Assembly: GCA_037953745.1 (NCBI GenBank)
Contig: JBAKBP010001587.1
Location: 124,001-188,000, forward strand
Source: Lithodes maja
Taxonomy: Eukaryota; Arthropoda; Malacostraca; Decapoda; Lithodidae
DNA: 64,000 nt
Reading direction: 5' to 3'
The notes below the pieces were generated by a model. The model was not told the origin of the DNA. It did no database searches and saw nothing but the letters and a program-made list of their open reading frames with translations. Numbering within the stretch: position 1 is the first letter of the stretch; every line of letters begins with the position of its first letter. Positions 1 to 10,457 of the stretch are shown piece after piece. A program made the translations under genes and the position numbers.

Positions 1-1368
1 GTGTTTGTAGGTGTTATTAGGTGCAATGCATTTAGTGTGGTTATGTGTGTCATAGGATTTGTTATTATCGAAAACTCTGGTGGGTGGGGTATAGCGCCCC
101 TTCTGCCCTGACTCAGCCCTCTGAGTGGCACCGCAACCACGAATCAATGATAATCTGAAGTCTGCCATCTTGGCAGCCTCCTCTACTGTCTTGGGACATT
201 TTTCCTTAATGTTCAGCGTTAGATCGGTTCCAGTACATTTGTAAAACTGTTCCAGATAGAAAAGTTGCTTAATTTCCTCAGCCGACTCTGCGTGCTCGGA
301 CCGAAACCAGTTATTACATGCATCTGTTAAGTCCCGTGCGTGCTCCATAAAACTGACGTCGCTCTTCTTATTCACGCCACGGAACTTCAATCTATAAGTT
401 TCGGGTTGCAGTTCGTAGGCCCGGAGCACAGCCTCCTTCACCAGTCCATACACGACACTCTCGTCCAGTGACAGTGCATCGTAGGCTTTCAACCCCTTAC
501 CCACTAGACGTGATGAAACTAATGCTGCCCATTTAACCTCCGGCCAGTCATACTCACGACACTTCTTTTCGAAACGAGCAAAAAACTCAGTCACTGCTGT
601 CTCATCAAATGCGGGTACTAACTTAATTAAATGCGAAAGTGAGTCTGTAACCCGGTGCCCACCACCGAGATGACGCCCCGTGGTCTCTACTCTAGACTTC
701 TCGACATCCATTTCAGCCTGGTACCTGGTTGCATCCTGATTGGCTTGGATTCTAGCAACCTCTATGCGTTCTATACTAGCCTGTTGTATCTGAGTCTCCT
801 GCAGCTTAATCCGTTCTATACTAGCCTGTTGTATCTGAGTCTCCTGCAGCTTAAACTTAGCTAGTTCTAGCTGAAATAACATCTCAGGAGACAGGCCTGG
901 GGGGGGAGAGCACAAAATGGGGGATCCACACCGAGACGTGTTTACGGGTAAGCCAGCTTGCCCTTGAGAACCCTCCTGCTGCATCGTGCTAAGACTCGCT
1001 GGCTGAGGGCCCAGCTCAGGGGTAGAGTGGAATGGAGGCTTGGAGGGAACCCCCCAAGACCCCACTTCACCCACCGCCCCATCGCCATCACCCAACAAAC
1101 ATGCCACCAAATTCTTCTTGGGCCAACTGTCAGGACAGTCCCGCCCCAAAACCGTGGCTAAACAGCGAAGACCGTAACAATCAATAGCCTGCAGGCGCTG
1201 TTCGGTCAAAGGTGTCTGCAAAAATGCCCGGGCATCCCTCTCTCCACTTATAACACTCCCCTCCCTAAATATCTGTTGTACTTGCTGGTCACTAGGCTGT
1301 ACCGTGTTATCCTCCCCCGTAAATGATGAGTCATTAGACATAGTGCTGGTTATACAATTGCTGTTCAT
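1..1368 (-). CDS. Gag polyprotein, N-terminal part (copy B1, runs off the window)
   Basis: I read the minus strand from an ATG at 1366-1368. The codon phase at position 1 matches the gag frame of element B, and I saw no stop in the stretches I translated. Gag is the structural polyprotein that packages the retrotransposon RNA. In order there is an acidic N-terminus, a region with a SAP-like look (LQAIDCYGLRCLATVLG), a Pro-rich linker, a Gln/Glu-rich coiled coil, and the capsid region with RAYELQPETYRLKFRG and the SCAN-like LEQFYKCTG. The zinc knuckle and pol lie beyond the window edge. The same stretch in B (57.8-58.3 kb) has several one-base gaps, so B1 is the better reference for this N-terminus. 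Confidence 0.85.
   Translation of the reverse strand, partial: MNSNCITSTMSNDSSFTGEDNTVQPSDQQVQQIFREGSVISGERDARAFLQTPLTEQRLQAIDCYGLRCLATVLGRDCPDSWPKKNLVACLLGDGDGAVGEVGSWGVPSKPPFHSTPELGPQPASLSTMQQEGSQGQAGLPVNTSRCGSPILCSPPPGLSPEMLFQLELAKFKLQETQIQQASIERIKLQETQIQQASIERIEVARIQANQDATRYQAEMDVEKSRVETTGRHLGGGHRVTDSLSHLIKLVPAFDETAVTEFFARFEKKCREYDWPEVKWAALVSSRLVGKGLKAYDALSLDESVVYGLVKEAVLRAYELQPETYRLKFRGVNKKSDVSFMEHARDLTDACNNWFRSEHAESAEEIKQLFYLEQFYKCTGTDLTLNIKEKCPKTVEEAAKMADFRLSLIRGCGATQRAESGQKGRYTPPTRVFDNNKSYDTHNHTKCIAPNNTYKH
767..856 (-). repeat. 45-bp tandem duplication in the Gag coiled coil
   Basis: Two near-identical 45-bp units start at 767 and 812 and encode KLQETQIQQASIERI twice. Element B has one unit at the same place. 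The duplication is in frame and lengthens the coiled coil by 15 residues. Confidence 0.9.
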
Positions 1369-1590
1369 AAAAAAAAAAAAGTGCTTATTACTAATTGCAG
1401 TCTCGACTCACAAAATGTTAAAGATGCTTGAATGACTCTACTCTAGACACCCCCAACGAAACAATCTGCAAGTCCACCAATACAATAATGACACAATAAA
1501 AATTCCTCCAATATGCAAGAAAATTCTAGCCAGCTCTACTAGGTAGCATAGAATAGTTCTCCAAAAAACATGTGATAGGATACTACTGAA

Positions 1591-1608
1591 TCTTGTGCAA
1601 GGTCGCCA
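1591..1608 (-). promoter_or_regulatory. Primer-binding site of copy B1
   Basis: Directly inside the LTR end, read on the minus strand, is TGGCGACCTTGC, three bases after the terminal CGTAACA. The same TGGCGACC start occurs in A, B, C and D. It looks like the TGGCGACC-type sites of 412/mdg1 elements, which are usually assigned to tRNA-Arg. The tRNA assignment is inference. Confidence 0.7.
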
Positions 1609-2757
1609 TTTTGTTACGGCTGGATCGGCAATACATATTCGGGATTCTTGATCGTAGGACAGAAATGGCTTATGTGACAACGACACGCTCGATTCCAGTC
1701 CCAAATACTATATGCTCCAGACAACAAAAGCACCAACGCCCTACAGAGTTATCGTCTATGGTAACGAGGTACCTTAACTCGGCGAAAGTGTACAACAGGG
1801 GTAGGCTATGAGGCTAAACTCCCTCAGACATTTATAGGTTACGTTATTACTAAAGAAATGCAATACTCAAGAAACTACGTTAATATTAAGCCTCTAATAA
1901 TGTAGAATAGAAGCAGGCTAAAGGTATGACAGTGAAATGCTAAATGACAAATGTACACGCCTACTTGAAAGCGCGTGCACTAGAATAACTGTCCCCTACT
2001 AACATGCACTAGCATGTAGCATACAAGATGTTCATGATCCAGTAGATACCTAATAATACACATGGAAGGAACATAAATAGTAGTCACTTATTATAAGAAT
2101 GAATCTATACTTGGAATAACTAAAAGGTTGCAGGCAACAGTACTGCGCCGGTAGCCTACTACCGCATAGGCTACTTCGCTTCTCTCACTCTGTCTCCCCT
2201 CTGAGTCCGTATGCGCCCTACGCAATAGAACTCTGGAAACAGCAGCAAAACGACAGTGCAGTTAATTGATACATGAAAGTATTAATAGTGTTGTCTTGTG
2301 TGTGAGTAATGTGTATTGTAAAGTGTTACATACATATACTTAAAGAGAGCTGCAATGCATAGTAAAATAAAGATATCACCCACTCATCATCCCCATGTGT
2401 TCTAGCTAGCAGGCCAAGTCACAGGAACAACGAGTCCCAGCACCGAAAGCGAGAACCCAGGAAAAGACTGCAGAGAACACAAGGACAGATAAATTACGTT
2501 ACTCTACTATACCGGCACTACGAGCGAGCTGTAGTCTCTGGTACTGCACTCGCTCCTGGCTCGGTAGGCAAATCAAGGCTAAGTCCTCGCCCCTCTACAG
2601 ACAACTCCTGGGCATGGTCGGGCTCTTACACATGGCACTAGTCTAGTCACAAATTGGATGATGAGCTGGGCATATAACTCGTGAACATGTAGAACGTTCA
2701 CCAACTATCCTCATCAAGAAGATCGCTGTTCACATTAACCCCTTAAATCTAATACAT

Positions 2758-3928
2758 TATTTAGAGTCTGGCATAAATCTTTAATTTCTAAACTACCCTC
2801 CTTCGGTTTCTATCCCTCCATCTGTGCCTTTGTCTCTAATTTCCTTTCCGGCCGTTCCATAGCTGCGGTTGTGGACGGCCATTGTTCACTTCCTCACCCT
2901 ATAAACTCCGGTGTTCCTCAGGGCTCTGTCCTATCTCCTATTCTCTTTCTAATTTTTATAAATGATCTCCTTAACTGTACCTTAATTCCCATCCATTCAT
3001 ACGCAGACGACTCAACCTTACACTACTCCATTAGTTTTTCAGAACGCCCCAGCCAGCAATCCCTCAACGACAAACGTAATGAAGCCATAGAACTCTTAAA
3101 TTCTGATCTAAATACTATTTCCAATTGGGGCAGAGAAAACCTTGTTAACTTTAATGCTTCCAAAACCCAATTTCTCCATCTATCTACCCGTCAGGATCTC
3201 CCAGCGGACTATCCCTTATTCTTCAACAATACAAAAATCAACCTTTCATCTTCTCTCAATATTCTTGGTGTCTCTTTTTCTTCTGCTCTCATTTGGAAGG
3301 ACCATATTACCAGTCTTGCAAAGGCAGCCTCCCAGAAGCTGGGTGTGCTCAACCGCCTTAGGGGGTTCTTTTCCCCTGCACAGCTTCTTGCTCTGTACAG
3401 GGGCATAGTGCGCCCTTGTATTGAGTATTGTTCACATGTGTGGGGAGGTTCCTCTCACACCGCTCTCCTAGACAAAGTTGAAAGGAAGGCCTTTCGTATC
3501 ATTAACTCCCGTCCACTCACCAACTCTCTGCAATCTCTCTGTCTCCGCCGCAATGTTGCATCTCTCTCGCTATTCTATCGCTACTATAATAATCAGTGTT
3601 CCTCAGAGCTATCCCAGTGCATACCACCTCCTTTACGTAGGGCACGTGGTACCCGTCTTGCAACTCAATCCCACCCCTACTCTGTGCAACTCTCCAACCC
3701 AAGAGTGAAACGTTACTCTCAAACTTTCTTCTACTCAACATCTGAGCTCTGGAACTCTCTCCCAGAATCAGTCTTTCCCTCTTCCTATGACTTAAATTGC
3801 TTCAAACTCCCCGTGTGTCCAGGCATTTTGGCTCAAACGTCCCTTGATTTTGGCCCTGTCACTCTTTCAACTATGGGGGAGGCACTCACTATAGGCAGTT
3901 ATGCCTTTTGCCTCCCTCAATCACATAG
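2758..3928 (+). pseudogene. LINE reverse transcriptase, C-terminal part
   Basis: This is the C-terminal half of a non-LTR retrotransposon polymerase that copies LINE RNA at the target. The frame is already open at the truncated 5' end (VWHKSLISKL), ahead of the first ATG at 2871. Visible motifs are SGVPQGSVLSPILFLIFIND, the catalytic HSYADDSTLH (two Asp at about codons 46-47 from that ATG), NFNASKTQFLHLS, and the thumb-like LGVLNRLRGFFS. Near the end the natural frame appears lost at about 3800, because another frame carries an expected ending with a stop. The open frame therefore reads through the poly-A as a Lys run and into LTR sequence to 4142. Clade is not certain; Jockey/CR1-type is my best guess. 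Confidence 0.85.
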
Positions 3929-3950
3929 AAAAAAAAAAAAAAAAAAAAAA
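2758..3950 (+). mobile_element. 5'-truncated LINE inserted in the B1 LTR
   Basis: The LTR is contiguous in B but here breaks after ACAT at 2757 and resumes with ACAT at 3951. The insert is opened by the middle of a reverse transcriptase and closed by about 22 A residues (3929-3951). 5' truncation, a poly-A tail and a short target duplication are the marks of target-primed reverse transcription. Related LINE sequence is nested at 19138-20811. Confidence 0.9.
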
Positions 3951-4624
3951 ACATGTAAATATATGCTTGTCCTAAGAGTAATACGAGAGGTGAGTGCTGA
4001 AACTCCTTTAGGACCTCAAGGGAAGGTTATGCATTTAAATAGAGAGAAGAATGAAATGAGAGTAATGTCGTCAGAGAGAAAGAGTGCAACCGTGAGAAGT
4101 TGGGAGAGAGGGCAAGGGATGTTAGAATCTCAAAGGTTCTAGGCAACCTAATCATGGAACACACAGCGAGCCTCCAGGCAATGTGCAGTACGACAACATG
4201 GGCAGCCCAGGCAGCATAGGCAGGCGGCAATGGACTACCAACCCTGTCGCACCTAGCTATAAGCGCAGGGCTGCCAACCGGTCCATACGTCTGGCAACCA
4301 CCCCCCCGGCAGCGTGGCGCATTGCTACCCTCTCGCTCTGAAGTCTAACTCACTCTCTCTCTCTGAATTCCTATTGTCTTATCTATCAACTTCTCTATTG
4401 ATACTACATATTAAATGGAAGGTCTCGACATGGCTTAAAACAAAACCCACCACTGGTTAGCACATGACGAGACCTTTGCAGAGATACAAAGAACATAGTT
4501 ATACGTTGTCACACTCAATATAAGCAGCCAGCACGGTACAGCGGTACACGGTACCGCACCGTGGCGGTACAGTGGAGTACCAAGGAGTACAATCAGGTAG
4601 CGTTGCCACGCACTGGGTGCGTCA

Positions 4625-4664
4625 CAATATATATATATAATATATATAATATATATATAATATA
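4625..4664. repeat. AT-rich simple repeat at the outer edge of copy B1
   Basis: Imperfect (AT)n directly abuts the LTR end at 4626. The element may have inserted into an AT tract, which hides any 4-bp target duplication. Confidence 0.8.
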
Positions 4665-4989
4665 TACAACAGCTGGGTAGCTCTCTCTTTCTGCCACAGC
4701 GGCGTTTGCTTATTTTAATTGGCTGAACAACATAGGGAACCCTCGAAGATTTAAGACAATTTAGGAGTTCCTAGCCATTTAGGAATAGGATAGAACATCC
4801 TAAATTTTGTTTGAGTATACAACTTAAGACACAAGATAAGGTGTCGTAACCTGTGCATATCTTAGGACGCCCTAAGTAAGTTAGGAAGTCCTAAGTGCCC
4901 CAAGTTAGGACAGTTTTGAGTATCCGGCCCCTGGCCTTTTGCCAGGATTGTTTTCTTTCGAAATATATACAAATTTATCTCAAAGGGTG
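4665..4989. other. Non-coding stretch with a possible MITE remnant
   Basis: No coding signal. From about 4740 to 4935 the motif CTTAGG/CCTAAG recurs in both orientations, and the block ends in GAGTATCCGGCCCCTG. This resembles the ends of Harbinger-type MITEs. I could not find a matching inverted terminus on the left, so the assignment is weak. Confidence 0.3.
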
Positions 4990-5330
4990 TTTTTAAAGCT
5001 TGATGAAGGTCTTGAGAGGAAATTTAAAATTTGCCATTAACAAAAAAGGTTTGTTATTATATGTATTTGCAAAACTACGTTGCGGTACGTCGAAAGTTCG
5101 TTTAAGCAGTTCAAGGCTTCAAAGTGTATTAGAATTGTCGGAAAGACGTTTGATTCACATGAAGCAAAACTTCTTTTTTAACAGAGTAGTCAACTAGTAT
5201 AATATATTGCCTAGAAGTGTTGTACTGTACAGTGCCATACAGTCCAGTCATACAAATATCTCATTGATAAATATCTTGCCATGAACCCCGTTTCAGTATC
5301 ATACCTAGTATTATATGTTTTGTTTTCTGA
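4990..5330 (+). pseudogene. CR1-like LINE ORF2, degenerate C-terminal tail
   Basis: The short frame ending FFFNRVVN at about 5197 matches the C-terminus of the CR1-like ORF2 at about 22940-23073 (FFFNRVVN, then DKYLASNP). After a stop, the conserved DKYLAMNP-like end can be read in another frame at about 5265-5290. It is a decayed 3' end of a LINE copy lying just upstream of a second copy of the same family, in the same orientation. Confidence 0.6.
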
Positions 5331-5459
5331 CCACAGTCTTTCTGAAACTGAAGCCCTCCAGTTGATAGCTTTGGCAATCTTTTACAAGCAGCTTAGTAAT
5401 GACCATTATAAGTATTGTTGCTTGCCTTCCTTAATATTCCTTATTATAACTAATGACCG

Positions 5460-6183
5460 TGACTGTTCTGCGGATATAATAGGTTATTGTTGTGCCAACC
5501 CATCGCATTACCACATTACAGAATATTTGGCAGCTAAACTGGATGAAGCAAACGTCAAGATAAACGCCCTCACCAAGAAGCTGGAAACACTCCAAAACTT
5601 TGCAACGCGCAACGTAGGAGCATCATCAAATGAAGCAATTACTACCACTGCGGCATCTTCCAACAGCCCAACGCCTGATATAGCGGTACCTGCTTCTTGA
5701 CCCACGTCAAGAAAATTCAAATAATGACTCCGCTCTCCATTAGGACAACTTCCGCGTCGTAAGAAACAATGTTCGCTCTATCACAAGGAAGATCACCACC
5801 GACACTGTGTGCCAGAACCATTACCAGATTCTTGCGGACTTAGACAACGAAGAAGAAATAGAAGAAATTTGACTCGTAGGAGATTCCATGGTTTTGTGGA
5901 CAACTTACGGAGTTCTGCTCCAGAGCACCAAGGACTAGGAAGCGCTTCTGTATCCCAGGTGGCGGTGTGGGAAACGTTGCAGCTGCAGTCAACGAATTTT
6001 CGAAGTTAGCCCCCTCATGCACAATGTACGTCCCTCTACATGGACGAAAACGATGGATTCATCAATACCTAGAATGCCTTCTACCGTGAAGTTCATCTGT
6101 TTGGAGCGGATGGAGTCCATCTGAACCAGGTGACAGCAGCACGATTTGGCCGCCTGCTTCACGATGCAGTAAAAGATTTTTGA
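5460..6183 (+). pseudogene. CR1-like LINE ORF1 relic with SGNH/GDSL-type esterase motifs
   Basis: A coiled-coil stretch (EYLAAKLDEANVKINALTKK, about 5520-5580) is followed by Ser/Thr-rich sequence. At about 5878, GDSMV looks like block I of SGNH hydrolases. FCIPGGGVGNVAAAVNEF follows in another frame. Near 6107, ADGVHLNQV matches the DxxH block V. Some CR1-type LINEs carry such an esterase-like domain in ORF1, where it is thought to act in RNA-protein particle formation. The piece is split over several frames and non-functional. Confidence 0.65.
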
Positions 6184-6239
6184 AAAAGAAGCAGAGCCAA
6201 CCAAGGACCACCAGGAACATGGATAGAGGGCAGCAAGGC

Positions 6240-6430
6240 CCGAGGACCACTAGGGATGAAAATCGAGGACCGAGGACTACCAGGGACGACAATCGAGGAC
6301 AGCGAGGACCGAGGACCACAAGAGACGATGATCGAGGACAGCGAGGAACAAGGACCACCAGGGCCGATGATCGAGGACAGCGAAGACCGGGGACGACCAA
6401 GGACGAGGATCGAGGACCGAGGTCAGACAG
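6240..6430 (+). repeat. 39-bp minisatellite between LINE ORF1 and ORF2
   Basis: About three and a half imperfect units containing CGAGGACAGCGAGGAC. Open frames across it read as Arg/Thr/Asp/Gly repeats. The related LINE copy at 30390-30440 has only about one unit, so the array expanded in this copy. Confidence 0.8.
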
Positions 6431-6469
6431 GTACATAATTGTAGATCGGACCAGAACCAAGAATTTTAT

Positions 6470-6966
6470 TAAGGAGCGTTCCGTGAATTCTATATCCAAA
6501 ACTTTAAAGGTTTTCTATGCAAACGCTCGTAGCATACGCAATCAATTTTCAGATTTAGAGGAACTAATGTTTACAGAAAATTACAATGTTATTGGCATAA
6601 CATAATCTTGGCTCAATATAGAAGACAGATACTCTTTAGCAGAGTATTAACTTCCCGGTTATGTAATGTTTGAGAAAAGCAAAATAAATAAAAATGGAGG
6701 TGGCGTTTTACTTTTTTATCAAAGAGAGTCTTAACCCGACCTTTTTCTCAAAAACTTATTGTGTACGTCGACATATCCTTTGTGATAATAAAGAATAATA
6801 AAGGTACAAAAATAATGGTTGCATTAATATACAGACCTCCAGCTCAATCAGTGCAAACTGACCGAGAAATTTGTGAGAAAATTGCAGACGTAAGTAACTC
6901 GCAAGATACCGTAATTTTTGGTGACTTCAATTTACCAGCGACCAAGTGGGGAGATAGTATTACTTC
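6470..6966 (+). pseudogene. CR1-like LINE ORF2, apurinic-type endonuclease, first part
   Basis: This is the N-terminal endonuclease (EEP fold) that nicks the target DNA for a LINE. Motifs are FYANARSIRNQFSDLEELMF, NYNVIGIT followed by SWLN, then after stops IMVALIYRPP and the catalytic-core motif VIFGDFNLPATKWGD. The frame is cut at 6966 by LTR element A and continues at 17130. Confidence 0.8.
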
Positions 6967-7338
6967 TGTTACGAACTGGCACTCGGGTACACAAGGGCTC
7001 TCAATCAGGACTCGAATACGGCTCGCTGCCACAACGGAAACACACGATCCCAACCCCTGAGTACTGCCAGCCGAACAAAAAACACCAATACCCTCCAGAG
7101 TTCAATCTGCTATAACGGGGTATACAAGAACTCGGTACTAGTGTTCAACAACAGACTAATAAAGAGACAGGAATTATCTAGTCTGGTCAACAATCAAACA
7201 ATGAAGTAAGAAACAACAACACAAAAGAATAGTGTTGGCCGAAGCTGAAGTAATCCACCCTTGACTAAGAACTTAAGAAGTCCTCCACCCTCTACTTCGG
7301 ATCGGCACTATTACGTTATGTTAATTAATAGTCCTTAA

Positions 7339-7966
7339 CCTCTGAAATGCGCATGGGGGTAATTGGAAACGTCCCCCTGTGCTGACGTATTTGAAGTGTT
7401 TCCGTCACTAAAATATTCATTGTGCCATTAATAGCATTAATACTTATCCATATGCGCCTATTATAGGTTGATTATAAAGGTATCAACCTGATACAACAAT
7501 AAAACGAGTGAAAACAGCGTTTGGATGGTCAAAATCGGAGATATAGCCCGCGAGTTGTATAATGTATGGGTGAGGAAACCTGCTTTCCCGCCAATTTCCC
7601 CCAAGGCCACTGAGACACAGTCGATCGATACTCTCTCTCTCTCTCTTGCACTCGCTTGCCATCAGTGATGACAACACCCTGCTTGCAACTCGCTAATGTT
7701 AGCACGAAAATATACCTCAGAATAAGGGAATAACAGGGAAAATAGGTGATAACTGAAGGAGAGGAGGAAAGTGGGGAAGGAGGGGAGGTAGAGGACTGAG
7801 ATTTTGCATGGCCCAGGGGCCAAAAAAAAATAAAAAAATAAAAAAATAATTTTTTTTTTTTTTTTTTTTTTCGATGTCAAAAGTTTTTTTTTTTTTTCAC
7901 TCACTCATAAGAGTCTCCCCGCAGTCCGCCGGGGGAACTCTTAAGAGTCTCCCCGCAGTTCCCGGG
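7339..7966. mobile_element. piggyBac-type MITE (628 bp) in the LTR of copy A
   Basis: Aligning the two LTRs of A shows an extra block flanked by TTAA at 7335-7338 and 7967-7970; the empty site in the other LTR has one TTAA. TTAA duplication is the hallmark of piggyBac transposons. The ends are imperfect inverted repeats: CCTCTGAAATGCG and, reversed, CCCGGGAACTGCG (9 of 13 match). There is no coding capacity; it holds a CT run, A/T homopolymers at 7825-7900, and a doubled block with AGTCTCCCCGCAGT near the right end. Confidence 0.85.
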
Positions 7967-9010
7967 TTAAGCATCGAGCAAGGAATCTTCTGAAAAAAGT
8001 TAGATGCTTCTCGGATGCTCGTAAGAAGTACGTATCGGATTTTGAACAGTAATTCAATAAGCAAAAACACTGGCAATTAAATACTATTAAAGGCTTAAAT
8101 TGGCATAAGAATAATTAAAAGAATATGCAATAGTAAATGGCAAACATTAAAAAGAAGTACTCCGCAAATGCAACGGCAATAGCCTACTCGGATTGTGCTC
8201 GTGGGCCACTAATCACTAAAGTAGCCAAGCTTGCAACACATGAAATCAATAGTGCATAAACAATATCATACATAAGGAAAGCTTCAATACTATTCTGTAT
8301 CTACTAATTGAGTAAAGTCTAGCTGGGGTACTGTGGGCAAAAGGTAGCAGTGACTGAGCAAAAACGGCTCGTAGCCTAGCGAAGTCCTCACAACTGTTTA
8401 AAGTATTACGTTAAAACTAACAAGTGCACTTTGAGAAATCCAGATCCCTTGTATCTGGTTTTCTCCCGGCTCCTTGACAAAGTAAAAACAAACTGTTAAT
8501 AAAATACAGGGTGGTTAGGCTCTTGCCCTCACGCACTGTAAATTATTAACTCAACACAGTCAGCCGCGAAGACAACCTAGGCTTCACTGAACCGAAACGA
8601 GTATGCAGGTTTATCGCTTAACCACTGCATCAAACAACAACTCGTAACACAGAAAAGCCTTACCCCAGTCTAGCATTACCCAGACTAGCAGAAAACAGGA
8701 ATAATAATAATAACACACAGGGAAATGCATATACAAGTGCAACAAACATAAATCAATCCTATTCTAAGTTAACCCTTCCAAAATAGGCTATCTAATAGGC
8801 AAGTATCTTGTGAGAACTCAAGCGATAATACGTTGGCTGACTAGCTCTGCACCAATGGGACCATGGAAGTTAAACAGGCAGGGAAAAGAGGAGATAAGAA
8901 TGTAAGGTAGTAGAGAAAGTTCACATCAGTCAGAAGAATATATATAGTTAGCAAGGGAAATGAGAAGTCGCTCTGCCTAATGAGTTCTGATGAAAAAATG
9001 GCTAGACTTC

Positions 9011-9020
9011 CCTTTTTATA
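9011..9020 (-). promoter_or_regulatory. TATA box in 3' LTR of copy A
   Basis: Read on the minus strand, GGGTATAAAAAGGG lies about 435 bp into the LTR. It is conserved in the other LTR of A and in both LTRs of C. Confidence 0.6.
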
Positions 9021-9453
9021 CCCGGCCCTCTAGTGAGCCCAACGTGAACTACTAAGGACCGCCCACTGACAACCATTACGTAATTTCTCTCTCTCTCCTC
9101 TGGGATAGACAAAGGCTCCCCTAGCACTGAGGGGGGGGGGGGGGGAGTGCTAGTGAGTTAGGCCCACCTCCCGCCTGGCGCACCCACTGACCCCCAACGG
9201 TGGCTGTTTCTCTTCCCATCATTACAAATAAGTTTTACACACAATACTTATAACTAATGATATAAAATAGAACTCGTTGACTCAGATGAAAACAAAATAC
9301 ATATTCATAATACTTATAGTACAACGGCTCACATGAACTAAGTTAGGAAACTCTACATAGACTACAGCCAAAGTTCCTGCCCTGACGATCCTAGCGAGAG
9401 TGGGGCATGACTAGGCGTTCTGTACAGCATGCTCACACTGGACATGCGTCACA

Positions 9454-9470
9454 CCTCCCCCAAGATTTTA
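9454..9470 (-). promoter_or_regulatory. Polypurine tract of copy A
   Basis: Read on the minus strand, AAAATCTTGGGGGAGG directly abuts the LTR start TGTGACGC. This is where plus-strand DNA synthesis would begin. The 9471-9856 stretch between it and RNase H is non-coding and shared with element C. Confidence 0.8.
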
Positions 9471-9856
9471 CTTGCTCAACCCTGAGCTAAAATCTGACAA
9501 ACACAGAACCCCATCAAGCCCCTCACACCCAGCGACCGTATGGCACTAAAACAAAGCTGAGTTTATCACCAAAACACATATTATTAAAACAATAATTCAC
9601 ATTTTATAACTCCTCCCAACAATAGCAAAAAGACACAATATCATGCTCCCAGAGCGAGCTTACAGCAGCTCAGCCGTTTGATAGTTCGTGGACTACTCAA
9701 ACTCTATAGGCTATGACAAACTAATACGATTATCTATATCAAAAGAAAGAGTTTTTATATGATTTTTATATTTTAATATGTTTTTCCCGGCTGCACTATA
9801 AGGGCAGCCTATTTTCCTCCACTCAAACCCACACACCTGTGATAGCCTACGACTGA

Positions 9857-10426
9857 TCATCCACCCTTTGATAAACAATCCGCGATCACATTGTCACATC
9901 CAGCAATATGACGGATGTCCAGGTTATACTCCTGCAACATCAAAGACCACCTGGTCAGTCTCATATTGCGATTGTGAAATTGATTCAGGAATCTCAAAGG
10001 GTGATGATCAGTGTAGATAACCACGACTGGGCCATAGGCTGGAACATACACCTCGAAGTGCCTGAGCGACAGCACAATCGCCAGTAATTCCTTTTCTATT
10101 GTAGAATAGTTCTTTTCTGCAGCATTGAACTTCTTAGAAAAGAAACTTACTGGGTGTTCCACACCTTCATTGTCTGTCTGTAACAAGACGGCACCAGCCC
10201 CTACACCACTAGCATCTGTTGCCAGCTGAAAAGGCCTGTTAAAGTCTGGGGCCCTGAATATCGGGTGAGTACATAGCAAATGTTTCACCAAAGTGAAAGC
10301 CTTTTCACACTCAGGTGCCCACAAAAACTTTTTGTCTTTAGATAACAAATCTGTGAGAGGTGCCAATACCGTTGAGTAACCTTTTATGAAGCGTCTGTAG
10401 TAGCCTATCATACCCAAGAATCTCAT
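9857..10426 (-). pseudogene. Pol C-terminus: RT connection and RNase H (copy A)
   Basis: 189 codons of the pol C-terminus, separated from the RT frame by a frameshift near 10455. It opens with MRFLGMIGYYRRFIKGYS (RT thumb). The RNase H motifs are TDASGVGAGAVLLQ (first Asp), STIEKELLAIV (Glu), YTDHHPLRFLN (Asp) and NVIADCLS (last Asp). RNase H degrades the RNA strand during reverse transcription. All four acidic residues are present, so this piece would be sound if joined to an intact RT. In element B the same sequence is continuous with RT. Confidence 0.9.
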
Positions 10427-10457
10427 AATCTGCTTCTTGGTTGTTGGGTGCGGAAAT

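Larger units (their letters stand above)
1..4626 (-). mobile_element. Gmr1-like Ty3/gypsy LTR retrotransposon, copy B1 (5' part only)
   Basis: Positions 1 onward match 56975 onward of complete element B almost base for base, so this is a second copy of the B family read on the minus strand. The window holds the N-terminal half of gag, the leader with primer-binding site, and the whole 5' LTR. The pol part lies to the left of the window. The LTR runs from 1612 to 4626 but is split by a LINE at 2758-3950. B1 differs from B by scattered substitutions and by a 45-bp duplication in gag. Confidence 0.9.
1612..4626 (-). repeat. 5' LTR of copy B1, split by a LINE
   Basis: On the plus strand the LTR starts TGTTACGG and ends GCGTCACA, so in element orientation it is TGTGACGC...CCGTAACA with TG...CA ends. 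Without the LINE (2758-3950) it is about 1.8 kb, matching the two LTRs of B. Small open frames inside it, such as 1593-1811 and 4027-4230, are not conserved as proteins and I do not annotate them. Confidence 0.9.
6967..9453 (-). repeat. 3' LTR of copy A, enlarged by a MITE
   Basis: Starts TGTTACGA and ends GCGTCACA on the plus strand. Removing 632 bp (MITE plus one TTAA) leaves about 1855 bp, in agreement with the other LTR (1858 bp). A G-run of about 16 occurs near 9131. Confidence 0.93.

Noticed and set aside
1593..1811. Conserved 72-codon frame in the B-family LTRs (also 58524-58742)
   Set aside because: Conserved only because the LTRs are recent copies; overlaps an equally open antisense frame, and no motif is present.
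5281..5700. 139-codon frame with a coiled coil, considered as a host gene
   Set aside because: Its sequence flows into the LINE ORF1 esterase-like motifs and the frame is broken; better explained as LINE ORF1.
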